From Porticoccus sp965660005 (GTDB lineage Bacteria > Pseudomonadota > Gammaproteobacteria > Pseudomonadales > Porticoccaceae), in contig NZ_CBFHYF010000004.1 of the NCBI RefSeq assembly GCF_965660005.1, positions 1 to 64,000 of the forward strand: a stretch of DNA of 64,000 nt, written 5' to 3'. Positions 56,736 through 64,000 of the stretch are shown piece by piece; within the stretch, counting starts at the first letter, position 1; every line of letters starts with the position of its first letter. A model generated the notes under the pieces. That model had not been told where the DNA came from. It searched no databases and saw only the letters and a program-made list of their open reading frames with translations. The translations under genes and the position numbers were made by a program.

Positions 56736-57836
56736 ATGTCGCTGCTTCCGGAAAAACCGCTCGTTATCTCTCCCTCGCTGGCTGCCACCATTGGCCTCGA
56801 GGAGACGGTTTTGCTGCAATTGCTCAATGAGCTGATGTGCCATGGCAAGCCAGAACGACAGGGCAATTACGATTGGCTCGATATCGACAGCGGGCAACTG
56901 CAAAAATTTGCTCCTTTCTGGTGCCCCGCCGATCTGCAACGGGTCGTCGGCAGTCTTCGCGACAAGGGTATTCTTTTGATTGCATCGCCACCCCTGACAG
57001 AAGGCAACCTGTTGCGTTTTGCCTTTAATGAGCAGTGCACTACTGATCAACAAAGGCCACTTCCCGTTGCACCGGCACACCAAAGCACCCGCCCCCTCTC
57101 GCCAGACTGGCGACCGGAAAATGATGTGTTGCAGCAACTTGCCCAGTACAATATTCCGGCGGATTTCATTGCCGATCAATTGCCGGAGTTCATTACCTAC
57201 TGGACGGAACGTGGCGAGCCGCGCTACAGCTGGGGCTCGAAATTTATCAAGCATGTGCTGCGTCTCTGGCGGGCACAGCAGACAGAAACCGCCAGGCGAG
57301 GGCAGGACACACCTATGAGCCGGGATTGGCAGCCGTCACAGGATGCCATGGATATTCTCACCCGGCAGGCGGCCATCAACTGTAATTTTGTCGAGGATGC
57401 CATTCCCGAGTTTGTTCTCTACTGGCTGGAGCGGGGGGAGTCCTCCAGCACCTGGAACAGTCGCTTCATCATGCACGTGAAGCGCCAGTGGGCCAGATTC
57501 ACCTGCACGATGGAGCAGGACACCATGCCCCGGCCACTGGCGGCGGACTGGCGGCCCAGGGAAGAGCTGTTTGAGGTACTGACGCTGGCGAATATTCCCC
57601 GCGATTTTGCCGAGCGGCTGGTACCGGAATTTGTTTTGTACTGGCGGGATAGCGGCCAGCTCTACGGCTCCTGGAACACCAAGTTCCTGCAACAGGTAAA
57701 ACGGGAGTGGTCGCGCCACCAAACACAGACCCAGGACTCAAACAATGGAAAACCACAACGATCTGATCGACCGGGCAGTACGCGGAATCGCACCCTCGTC
57801 GACGAGCTCAGCGACCGCAGCTGGGCAGCCTCCTGA
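56736..57836 (+). CDS. DnaT-like primosomal protein with three DnaT repeats
   Basis: A 366-residue protein. After an N-terminal winged-helix-like region (about 1-100) there are three copies of a DnaT-type ssDNA-binding unit at about 124-179, 197-253 and 271-327, each with the pattern W-P...F...(L/I/V)PEF(I/V)...YW...W..(K/R)F..(H/Q)V. DnaT of E. coli helps load DnaB during restart. Three units in one chain is unusual. It overlaps the next gene by 92 bases. Confidence 0.78.
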   Translation: MSLLPEKPLVISPSLAATIGLEETVLLQLLNELMCHGKPERQGNYDWLDIDSGQLQKFAPFWCPADLQRVVGSLRDKGILLIASPPLTEGNLLRFAFNEQCTTDQQRPLPVAPAHQSTRPLSPDWRPENDVLQQLAQYNIPADFIADQLPEFITYWTERGEPRYSWGSKFIKHVLRLWRAQQTETARRGQDTPMSRDWQPSQDAMDILTRQAAINCNFVEDAIPEFVLYWLERGESSSTWNSRFIMHVKRQWARFTCTMEQDTMPRPLAADWRPREELFEVLTLANIPRDFAERLVPEFVLYWRDSGQLYGSWNTKFLQQVKREWSRHQTQTQDSNNGKPQRSDRPGSTRNRTLVDELSDRSWAAS

Positions 57837-58407
57837 GCGCCCAGAACACTTGGTGGACACCATCAACCAGGTGTTCGCCCTGTTCCGGCTGAACTTTCAC
57901 AACCAGTTTTACAGTGCCTACGCCGATACCGACCTGCTCAATCAGGTGAAACGTCTGTGGCTGGATGCACTGGCACACTTCGACCGGGACCAGATTCTGC
58001 TGGGCGCCAAACGGGTAATCGAAACATCCGACTACCTGCCGACACTGAATCGCATGCTGCAATGCTGCGAAGCATTTCAGAACCCGGCAGGGCTGCCGTC
58101 GCCACAAAGTGCTTACCTGGAAGCCTGCAATGCCCCCTCACCAAAAATAGCGCACCGCTGGTCCCATCCGGTTGTCTATCACGCCGGGCTCGCCACCGGC
58201 TGGTATCTGTTGATCCATGAGGCAGAGGCCGTCAGCTATCCCCTGTTTCTCGATCATTACCGGCGGCTCTGCCGGGAACTTGGCAAAGGCCGGCAGCTGC
58301 CATTGCCGAATCCCACCGGGGAGGCGACCGAGAAACCCCCATTGAGTCGCGAGGCATCGCGGCAGCGGCTGGCAGAACTAAAAGCGGATTTAAAGCTCAA
58401 TGAATAA
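57745..58407 (+). CDS. Replication protein P-like helicase loader
   Basis: A 220-residue protein resembling phage lambda P and chromosomal relatives. The core LFRLNFHNQFYSAYADTD and the QVKRLWLDAL segment are the family-like parts. Lambda P binds and loads the replicative helicase DnaB. The start at 57745 has AGGA 8 bases before it and lies inside the preceding DnaT-like gene in another frame; the 92-base overlap indicates coupled translation. Role in chromosomal replication restart is an inference. Confidence 0.72.
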   Translation: MENHNDLIDRAVRGIAPSSTSSATAAGQPPERPEHLVDTINQVFALFRLNFHNQFYSAYADTDLLNQVKRLWLDALAHFDRDQILLGAKRVIETSDYLPTLNRMLQCCEAFQNPAGLPSPQSAYLEACNAPSPKIAHRWSHPVVYHAGLATGWYLLIHEAEAVSYPLFLDHYRRLCRELGKGRQLPLPNPTGEATEKPPLSREASRQRLAELKADLKLNE

Positions 58408-58425
58408 CACAGCGGGATTGATTTT

Positions 58426-60177
58426 GTGACCGCTCCGGATCCCCGTTTTTTCCGCAACAGCACTGCGCGACGGATGTCGAAAACCATTCTCAATGGCTTC
58501 CGCAGCTATTTTGCCGATTACCTGAATATGACGCTGGGTGCCAAGGCGCGCTTTGAAAAAGCCGACTGGCACGCCGTGCAACGCGCCAATGTAGACCGAC
58601 TGGAACTCTACAAGACCAAGGTGCGCCAGGTGTCCGAGCTACTTGCTACAGTGACCAACAAGGATATTACCGATCTGGAGTTATGGCGCCAGGCCAAGGC
58701 CGTTTACACCCAACTGGTCTTCAACTTCCCCAATTACGAAATTGCCGAGACCTTTTTCAACTCTGTGTTCGGCTGTATCAATGATCACGACAAGATAGAT
58801 GACGACCTGATCTATGTCCTGTCTTCACAAATGGCGTCGATACCGGAAGCGGAATACAGCATTTATGTCCGCTATGAGGGCATTGACAATATCGCCGCGG
58901 TATTTGAACAGATTCTGCTGGACGCCGAGTTTTCCACACCGCCGGAAAACCTCGCCAGGGATGTGAACTTCATCGTTCAGGAGTTCAACGAGCAGTTACT
59001 ACCCCATCTGAAGAATCCTGTCTCGGCACTGAAATTTGATACGCTCGACTCGGTGTTTTATCGCAGCAAGGCGGCCTATATCGTCGGTCGTATCATTGAC
59101 GGCGACCGGCTTTTCCCACTGGTGCTGCCCGTGTTGAACAACGAAAAAGGCGGGTTGTTTATCGACACGGCCATTTTCAACAAGGAAGAAATGAGCGTGG
59201 TGTTCAGTTTTACCCGAACCCATTTCATGGTGGACGCACCGCTGCCCTATCTTTACCTGCATTTTTTAAAGCAATTGATGCCGCACAAGGGCGACAACGA
59301 GATCTATACCTCGATCGGCTTTCCCAAACACGCCAAGACGGAATTCTATCGGGAGTTTGTCAGCCACCTGAGAAATTCTCAGGATCAGTTTGTCATCGCT
59401 CCCGGAATCAAGGGGATGGTGATGTCCGTCTTCACGCTGCCGTCCTACGATATTGTGTTCAAAATCATCAAGGATCGCTTCGATCCACCCAAGGAGGTCA
59501 CCCACGAAATCGTGAGGGAGAAATACAACATGGTTTCCCGGCACGACCGCATCGGGCGAATGGCCGATACCCAGGAGTTCGCCAATTTTTCGTTTCCAGT
59601 GGATCGTTTTTCCGACGAACTACTTGCCGAATTAAGGAAAGTGGCACCCTCACTGCTCGCCTTCGAGGGCGACCGGTTGATCATCAAACACCTCTACACC
59701 GAGCGTCGCATGACCCCGCTCAATCTCTACCTGCAGCGAGCCGATGAACAACAAACCTGCAACATCATCGAGGAATACGGCAACGCCATCAAGCAACTGG
59801 CGGCGGCGAATATTTTTCCAGGAGATATGCTGTTGAAAAATTTCGGCGTCACTCGCCACAATCGGGTAGTCTTTTACGATTACGATGAAATCTGCCCATT
59901 GACCGAGTGCCATTTCAGACGCATTCCACAACCTCAAACTACCGAGGAAGAAATGTCGGCCACGCCCTGGTATACCGTGGGGACCAACGATATTTTTCCA
60001 GAGGAATTCCGGCTGTTTTTTTCCGGCAATCCGGTTGCCAGGGAAGCCTTTCAGGAGCTGCACAGCGACATTTATGATGTGGAGTTCTGGTGGGCGTTAC
60101 AGGAACAGATTCGCAACGGAAAAATTGTCGATGTGTTCCCCTATCGCCGCAAGCGGCGCTTTGATCGCTCCCGTTAA
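58426..60177 (+). CDS. aceK: Isocitrate dehydrogenase kinase/phosphatase
   Basis: A 583-residue bifunctional enzyme that inactivates and reactivates isocitrate dehydrogenase, steering carbon to the glyoxylate shunt during growth on acetate or fatty acids. Characteristic stretches: TLPSYDIVFKIIKDRF in the ATP-binding lobe and MLLKNFGVTRHNRVVFYDYDEICP in the catalytic loop. Length fits E. coli AceK. GTG start chosen; aceA and aceB are not nearby. Confidence 0.97.
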   Translation: MTAPDPRFFRNSTARRMSKTILNGFRSYFADYLNMTLGAKARFEKADWHAVQRANVDRLELYKTKVRQVSELLATVTNKDITDLELWRQAKAVYTQLVFNFPNYEIAETFFNSVFGCINDHDKIDDDLIYVLSSQMASIPEAEYSIYVRYEGIDNIAAVFEQILLDAEFSTPPENLARDVNFIVQEFNEQLLPHLKNPVSALKFDTLDSVFYRSKAAYIVGRIIDGDRLFPLVLPVLNNEKGGLFIDTAIFNKEEMSVVFSFTRTHFMVDAPLPYLYLHFLKQLMPHKGDNEIYTSIGFPKHAKTEFYREFVSHLRNSQDQFVIAPGIKGMVMSVFTLPSYDIVFKIIKDRFDPPKEVTHEIVREKYNMVSRHDRIGRMADTQEFANFSFPVDRFSDELLAELRKVAPSLLAFEGDRLIIKHLYTERRMTPLNLYLQRADEQQTCNIIEEYGNAIKQLAAANIFPGDMLLKNFGVTRHNRVVFYDYDEICPLTECHFRRIPQPQTTEEEMSATPWYTVGTNDIFPEEFRLFFSGNPVAREAFQELHSDIYDVEFWWALQEQIRNGKIVDVFPYRRKRRFDRSR

Positions 60178-60205
60178 CCATCCATGCGAATATTGAAGCG
60201 TCAAA

Positions 60206-60232
60206 AAAACGCAGCTGGACGGGCTGCGTTTT
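60206..60232 (+). terminator. Terminator after aceK
   Basis: Arms AAAACGCAGC and GCTGCGTTTT around a 7-base loop, about 28 bases after the aceK stop. The symmetric A and T flanks would also serve the minus-strand gene. Confidence 0.85.
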
Positions 60233-60261
60233 CTGTATGACAGGGGCTTAAAAGACCGCGA

Positions 60262-60660
60262 TCAATCCCAGAAGCGCCACCACTTGCGGCTGTGTTCCTG
60301 GCGCAGGTCCTGGCCCTGCTCAGAGCCTTTGCCAAGCTCTTTGCGCTCCTGCTCTGCTTTCATTTCCCGCTGTTTTTCCATCTCTCTGGACATTTCCCTG
60401 TCACGATCCTCGCGGGGATCATGGTCATCGCGGTCAGGATCACGCAGACGCCGCTGCTCCTCTGACATATCCCTTTTCTGCTCCATTTCCCTGATCAGTT
60501 TTTTTTCCTGCTGTTGCCCGGTTTCACGAATCACCGACGCCTCGTCTTCCATAACACCTTTACCACCCCCGGCACCCTCCGGCTTTTTAGCCAGGGTCAT
60601 GGAGGTAACACCAACGCCCAGTATGGCAACCGTTGCGATCGACATGACTACCTTTTTCAT
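60262..60660 (-). CDS. Exported, highly charged low-complexity protein
   Basis: A 132-residue protein: signal peptide (residues 1-24, hydrophobic VVMSIATVAILGVGVTSM), then a tail made mostly of Glu, Arg, Asp, Lys and Gln in helical heptad-like runs ending RKWWRFWD. No family recognised. ATG 60660 has GAGGAG 6 bases before it. Possibly an envelope or periplasmic stress protein; unknown. Confidence 0.7.
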   Translation of the reverse strand: MKKVVMSIATVAILGVGVTSMTLAKKPEGAGGGKGVMEDEASVIRETGQQQEKKLIREMEQKRDMSEEQRRLRDPDRDDHDPREDRDREMSREMEKQREMKAEQERKELGKGSEQGQDLRQEHSRKWWRFWD

Positions 60661-60708
60661 CCTGTTCTCCTCGATTTTTTTCAAACAGCAGTGGCCCTGT
60701 CGGGTTCA

Positions 60709-60957
60709 CTATTTTTGCAATTGTCGGTAAAGCAGCAAAATCAGAATGGCACCCACAGTCGCTGTGGCGATACCTGCCAAACTGAAGCCACCGGCACCAC
60801 CGAAGCCCAATAGTGAACCCACCCAGCCACCGACAAAAGCACCGGCAATACCCAGCAGCACCGTGAGAATAAACCCGCCACCATCCCTGCCGGGAATGAT
60901 CCATTTGGCAAGAATGCCGGCCACCAGACCAAGTACAACCCACAAAAGAATACCCAT
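60709..60957 (-). CDS. GlsB/YeaQ/YmgE family stress membrane protein
   Basis: An 82-residue inner-membrane protein with three hydrophobic helices and glycine-rich turns (LGLVAGILAKWIIPG, FVGGWVGSLLGFGGAG). The family is induced in stress or stationary phase; mechanism unknown. ATG 60957 has GGGAG upstream. Confidence 0.93.
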   Translation of the reverse strand: MGILLWVVLGLVAGILAKWIIPGRDGGGFILTVLLGIAGAFVGGWVGSLLGFGGAGGFSLAGIATATVGAILILLLYRQLQK

Positions 60958-60983
60958 TTGTGTCTCCCTGTAAGTTATAGAAT

Positions 60984-61011
60984 AAAAAAGGCTCCTCAGT
61001 TGGAGCCTTTT
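60984..61011 (-). terminator. Terminator after mscS
   Basis: Arms AAAAGGCTCC and GGAGCCTTTT around a six-base loop, ending in a T run on the minus strand just after the mscS stop. Confidence 0.88.
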
Positions 61012-61022
61012 CCTAAGGGCTG

Positions 61023-61829
61023 TCAAGCGTTCTCAGCCACCTGGTATAAATGCACATCGCGCTGCGGGAATGGAATGGAAATCTGCTCCTGATCGAGGCG
61101 CTTCTTGATGGCCTCGGTGAGATCCCAGTAGACCCCCCAGTAGTCTCCAGTAGCAACCCAGGGACGAACAATGAGATTGACACTGCTGTCCGCCAACTGG
61201 GTGACCGCGATATTCGGGACCGGATCTGCCAGCACCCGCGTGTCCGCTTCAACGACGTCACGCAGTACCGCCTTCGCCTTGTCGATATCATCACCGTAAC
61301 TGATACCGATCACCAGATCGACCCGGCGGGTATCGTGGGTGGAATAGTTGGTAATAGTGCCACTCATCACCTGGCCATTGGGAATTACAATCCTTTTGTT
61401 ATCCGGGGTGTTCAATTCAGTTGTGAACACCAGTATTTTCGCCACCGTACCACCGACACCAGCCACTTCGACATAATCTCCGACACGGAGGGGGCGGAAT
61501 ATCAGAATCAACACACCAGCGGCAAAATTGGCCAGCGAACCCTGCAGAGCCAGGCCAACGGCAAGACCGGCAGCACCGACGACCGCCACCAAGGAGGCCG
61601 TATGCACACCCAACTGACCCAGGGCTGCAATACAGACAAACGCCAACAGTGCATAGTAGACCATTGCAGAAACGAACTGCTGGATCGCCACATCCATGTC
61701 TTTCTTTTTCATCAAATTGGCGACCAGGCGCCTCAGCCAAGCCGCCACAAATTTACCCACAAAAAAGATAACGGCTGCTATGACAACCTTCAGGCCATAA
61801 AACAGAATGGCATTGCCTATCGTTTCCAT
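61023..61829 (-). CDS. mscS: Small-conductance mechanosensitive channel MscS
   Basis: A 268-residue three-helix MscS channel that opens when membrane tension rises on osmotic downshift. The pore helix (GAAGLAVGLALQGSLANFAAGV) and the beta domain (GVGGTVAKILVFTTELNTPDN) are standard. ATG 61829 is preferred because GGAG lies 6 bases before it; in-frame codons at 61841 and 61844 are alternatives. Confidence 0.96.
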   Translation of the reverse strand: METIGNAILFYGLKVVIAAVIFFVGKFVAAWLRRLVANLMKKKDMDVAIQQFVSAMVYYALLAFVCIAALGQLGVHTASLVAVVGAAGLAVGLALQGSLANFAAGVLILIFRPLRVGDYVEVAGVGGTVAKILVFTTELNTPDNKRIVIPNGQVMSGTITNYSTHDTRRVDLVIGISYGDDIDKAKAVLRDVVEADTRVLADPVPNIAVTQLADSSVNLIVRPWVATGDYWGVYWDLTEAIKKRLDQEQISIPFPQRDVHLYQVAENA

Positions 61830-61851
61830 CACACTCTCCATCAAGTAAACA

Positions 61852-62238
61852 TCAGTTTCGGCTGCAATCAGTCTCCGCTAACAGCGATTCAGCCAGATCG
61901 TTGTTATATCGCAAAACGATGCGTTGAGAGTAAAACAGCGCCGGCAGCTCGATCAGGGTGATCGTGATCAGCAAACCAAACCCCCAGGACCACTGACCAT
62001 TGAGCAGGCAAACGAGGCCCGCCAGAAAAACAACCAGATTGGTCGTGCCACGAATCCAGCGCCCGAGATAAAAATGGTGCAGCCCGGCGAGAAACAAATA
62101 GTTCAGCACCGCGTAGCTGTCCGGATCTTTGAGGCGCCGCACCATGCGCCCGTAAAGAATTTTGCGCTGTATCGCGGGGAGCACTGCAATCCGATTGCGA
62201 AGCTGGTCTTCCCGGTATTGTTCGTCGCGCAGGGTCAC
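61852..62238 (-). CDS. TM2-like small membrane protein
   Basis: A 128-residue protein with two to three membrane helices; YLFLAGLHHFYLGRWIRGTTNL resembles the TM2 domain motif. Preceded by an N-terminal charged helix. GTG start at 62238, 3 bases after the DUF4177 gene stop. Function unknown. Confidence 0.75.
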   Translation of the reverse strand: MTLRDEQYREDQLRNRIAVLPAIQRKILYGRMVRRLKDPDSYAVLNYLFLAGLHHFYLGRWIRGTTNLVVFLAGLVCLLNGQWSWGFGLLITITLIELPALFYSQRIVLRYNNDLAESLLAETDCSRN

Positions 62239-62241
62239 CCG

Positions 62242-62454
62242 TTACTTACCCAGGGTGACAATAACGGTTTCCCGTGCCCAGAAAAGCCAGAAGCGACGCT
62301 TTTCCACTACCTGAAACACCAGTTGCCAACCCTCGGCCACCTGCTCGTTGAGTACCGCTTCCATTTTTTTCAGGAGGAAACCGGACGCGCCGAGAAAAAC
62401 CGTTCCCAGCGCGCCCTCACTGATGGCGATCACCTTGTATTGACTGAATGCCAT
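62242..62454 (-). CDS. DUF4177-like small protein
   Basis: A 70-residue protein: an N-terminal beta/hydrophobic part (YKVIAISEGALGTVFLG) followed by EAVLNEQVAEGWQLVFQVV, the pattern of DUF4177 proteins. It lies just upstream of the TM2-like gene on the same strand. Function unknown. Confidence 0.7.
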   Translation of the reverse strand: MAFSQYKVIAISEGALGTVFLGASGFLLKKMEAVLNEQVAEGWQLVFQVVEKRRFWLFWARETVIVTLGK

Positions 62455-62490
62455 GCGGGTTTTCTGTCTCCTCTCCTGCCAAAACCCGGT

Positions 62491-62655
62491 TTAAGCCAAC
62501 GTCACCCAAAGTGCATGCAGGATACCTGGCACCCAGAAAAACAAACAGAGCACAACATTGATAAGCAGGTCCTTCCCGGCACCTTTTTTGAGAAACACTG
62601 CCAGTGGTGGCAGTAACAGTGACGCAATAATCAACAACACTTTATTATTATCTAT
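62491..62655 (-). CDS. Pmp3/YqaE-family small membrane protein
   Basis: A 54-residue (or 49-residue) two-helix proteolipid: KVLLIIASLLLPPLAVFLKK, then DLLINVVLCLFFWVPGILHA, a clear Pmp3/YqaE (UPF0057) signature. Family members affect membrane potential and salt tolerance. No ATG is available: the best start is ATA at 62653-62655 with GAGG 7-10 bases before it, otherwise GTG at 62638-62640. Confidence 0.82.
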   Translation of the reverse strand: MDNNKVLLIIASLLLPPLAVFLKKGAGKDLLINVVLCLFFWVPGILHALWVTLA

Positions 62656-62774
62656 CTGATCATCCTCTGAACGAGATTTATACGTTGGGCCGCAGCCCTG
62701 CCTGAACTGTTTTTAATATAGTGAAAATAACCCTGCCGGTAAACAGCTAACCGGACAGCAAGCCCAAATGGAAA

Positions 62775-64000
62775 TTAATCAATCCCGACCACCTCCACCC
62801 TGTCCACTTTCTGAAAGCCCCGGGGCAATTTATTGCCACGACGGCCCCGTTCACCCCGGTAATGTTCAAGATCACCGATCTTGATATTCAGATGGCGCTT
62901 ACCTGAGTACACCAACAATTGCTGCGCCGGGGTCACGACCGCCACAGCCACCATAAACTCCTCCCGGGACTGAACTCTGGATGAGGAAATACTGATGATT
63001 TTGTTGCCTTTGCCACGGGCCAACCGGGGCAGATCCGCCAACGGAAAAGCCAACATGCGGCCCTCGTTGCTCACGGCGACTACCAGGCTGTTTTCACGGT
63101 CAAAAATCGCCACCGGTTTTACTACCCGGCCACCCCTGGGAATCGTCAGAGTAGTTTTACCCGCCCGATTTTTACTGTGCAGATCGGCCAGATTTGCCAT
63201 AAAACCGTAACCGGCATCGGTCGCCATCAGTACCTGCTGCGAATCATCTCCCATGATCACGCTCACAAGATTGGCACCGGAGGGAGGGTTCAGGCGGCCG
63301 GTGACCGGCTCACCCTGCCCCCTCGCCGAGGGCAGACTGTGGGCTGCGAGTGAATAGGTTCGGCCAGTGGAATCCAGTAACACCGCCGACTGGTTACTGC
63401 GCCCCCTGGCCGCACAGAGAAAGCGATCACCGGACTTATAACTGAGCGACAGGCAGTCAACCTCATGGCCTTTGGCAGCCCGTATCCAGCCTTTTTCCGA
63501 TAACACCACCGTGACCGGCTCGGACACCAGCAGCTCGGTTTCAGAGAATGCCTTTGCCTCCTCTCGACGGGTCAGTGGCGAGCGACGCTCATCGCCAAAC
63601 TCATCGGCCACGGCCAGTAGCTCGTCGCGCACCAGGGTCTTGAGGCGCTTTGCAGAACCGAGAATTTTTTCCAGCACGATTTTTTCCACTGCCAGTGCTT
63701 CCTGCTCGGCACGAATTCGAACCTCTTCCAGCCGGGCCAGCTGGCGCAGCTTGGTATCGAGAATATACTCTGCCTGGGTATCACTGAGACCGAAACGCTG
63801 GATCAATACCGGTTTTGGCTCGTCCTCACTGCGAATAATATGAATCACTTCATCGATATTCAAAAAGGCGATCAACAGGCCTTCCAGCAGGTGGAGTCGG
63901 TGATCCACTTTGTCCAGCCGGAATTGTAGGCGACGGCGCACAGTATCCATGCGATAGGCCAGCCACTCGGCAAGAATTTTGTTGAGCGGTTTTACTTCCG
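62775..64000 (-). CDS. parC: DNA topoisomerase IV subunit A (N-terminal part beyond the window)
   Basis: The C-terminal 408 codons of the ParC subunit, which decatenates sister chromosomes. The frame stays open to base 64000, so the breakage-rejoining domain is only partly in the window. Seen: coiled-coil gate end (LEGLLIAFLNIDEVIHIIRSEDEP, about 24 residues), GLSDTQAEYILDTKLRQL, then the short C-terminal beta-pinwheel. The short pinwheel and the ending QKVDRVEVVGID favour ParC over GyrA. Confidence 0.93.
   Translation of the reverse strand, partial: EVKPLNKILAEWLAYRMDTVRRRLQFRLDKVDHRLHLLEGLLIAFLNIDEVIHIIRSEDEPKPVLIQRFGLSDTQAEYILDTKLRQLARLEEVRIRAEQEALAVEKIVLEKILGSAKRLKTLVRDELLAVADEFGDERRSPLTRREEAKAFSETELLVSEPVTVVLSEKGWIRAAKGHEVDCLSLSYKSGDRFLCAARGRSNQSAVLLDSTGRTYSLAAHSLPSARGQGEPVTGRLNPPSGANLVSVIMGDDSQQVLMATDAGYGFMANLADLHSKNRAGKTTLTIPRGGRVVKPVAIFDRENSLVVAVSNEGRMLAFPLADLPRLARGKGNKIISISSSRVQSREEFMVAVAVVTPAQQLLVYSGKRHLNIKIGDLEHYRGERGRRGNKLPRGFQKVDRVEVVGID

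Noticed and set aside
1..64000. CRISPR arrays, tRNA and rRNA genes, intact transposases, prophage
   Set aside because: None recognised by reading. The lambda-P-like gene alone is not evidence for a prophage because no structural, lysis or integrase genes surround it.

Overview
This window comes from a gammaproteobacterial chromosome. Gene content and order are of the Pseudomonas/Cellvibrionales type: rpoN-hpf-ptsN-rapZ-ptsO, glnA...ntrBC, secB-grx-rhodanese-gpmI-envC-ctpA-hisF, and nrdR-ribDE-ribBA-ribH-nusB-thiL-pgpA. Nothing in the window is clearly phage, plasmid or integrative element. No tRNA, rRNA, CRISPR array or intact insertion sequence was recognised. The exact family is an inference; a marine Cellvibrionales-like bacterium would fit.

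Layout. 1-4.9 kb: nitrogen PTS and sigma-54 operon, then mgtE and darP; tag follows. 5.5-9 kb: typA on the minus strand, a frameshifted diguanylate cyclase and the C-terminal remnant of an SLC13 permease. 9-14.1 kb: glutamine synthetase behind a sigma-54 promoter, then ntrB-ntrC behind an NtrC operator. 14.1-20 kb: secB, grxC and a rhodanese-like protein on minus; gpmI-envC-ctpA on plus. 20-29.6 kb, minus: hisF, ribA, a retropepsin-like protease, the riboflavin/nusB/thiL/pgpA cluster, nrdR and glyA. 29.7-33 kb, minus: an ATP-grasp enzyme with a large unrecognised protein that may carry a papain-like Cys/His/Asn site. 33.2-37.7 kb: B12-dependent isobutyryl-CoA mutase fusion (icmF, frameshifted) divergent from a GntR-family regulator, with a perfect palindrome between them. 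37.7-44.1 kb: ppk2, ettA, lemA (amber stop) with a GIDE-like protein carrying an EF-hand, and small envelope and redox proteins. 44.2-45.8 kb: amtB behind a second sigma-54 promoter. 45.8-53 kb, minus: a seven-gene vitamin B12 uptake and salvage operon under a cobalamin riboswitch. 53-56.6 kb: radA and a TonB receptor interrupted by one stop codon. 56.7-60.2 kb: a DnaT-like/lambda-P-like replication pair and aceK. 60.2-64 kb, minus: a cluster of small envelope and stress proteins with mscS, then the end of parC.

How it works together. One nitrogen circuit is nearly complete here: sigma-54, PTS-Ntr, NtrBC, glutamine synthetase and AmtB, with matching sigma-54 and NtrC sites in front of the target genes. 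A second theme is B12: uptake, adenosylation and a B12-dependent mutase. A third is flavin synthesis: all riboflavin genes, with a free-standing RibA beside a RibBA whose second domain lacks the zinc cysteines.

A notable feature of the window is several otherwise well-conserved genes broken by single-base events: the diguanylate cyclase, icmF, lemA and the TonB receptor. These may be real recent pseudogenes or errors in a draft assembly; the sequence alone cannot decide.
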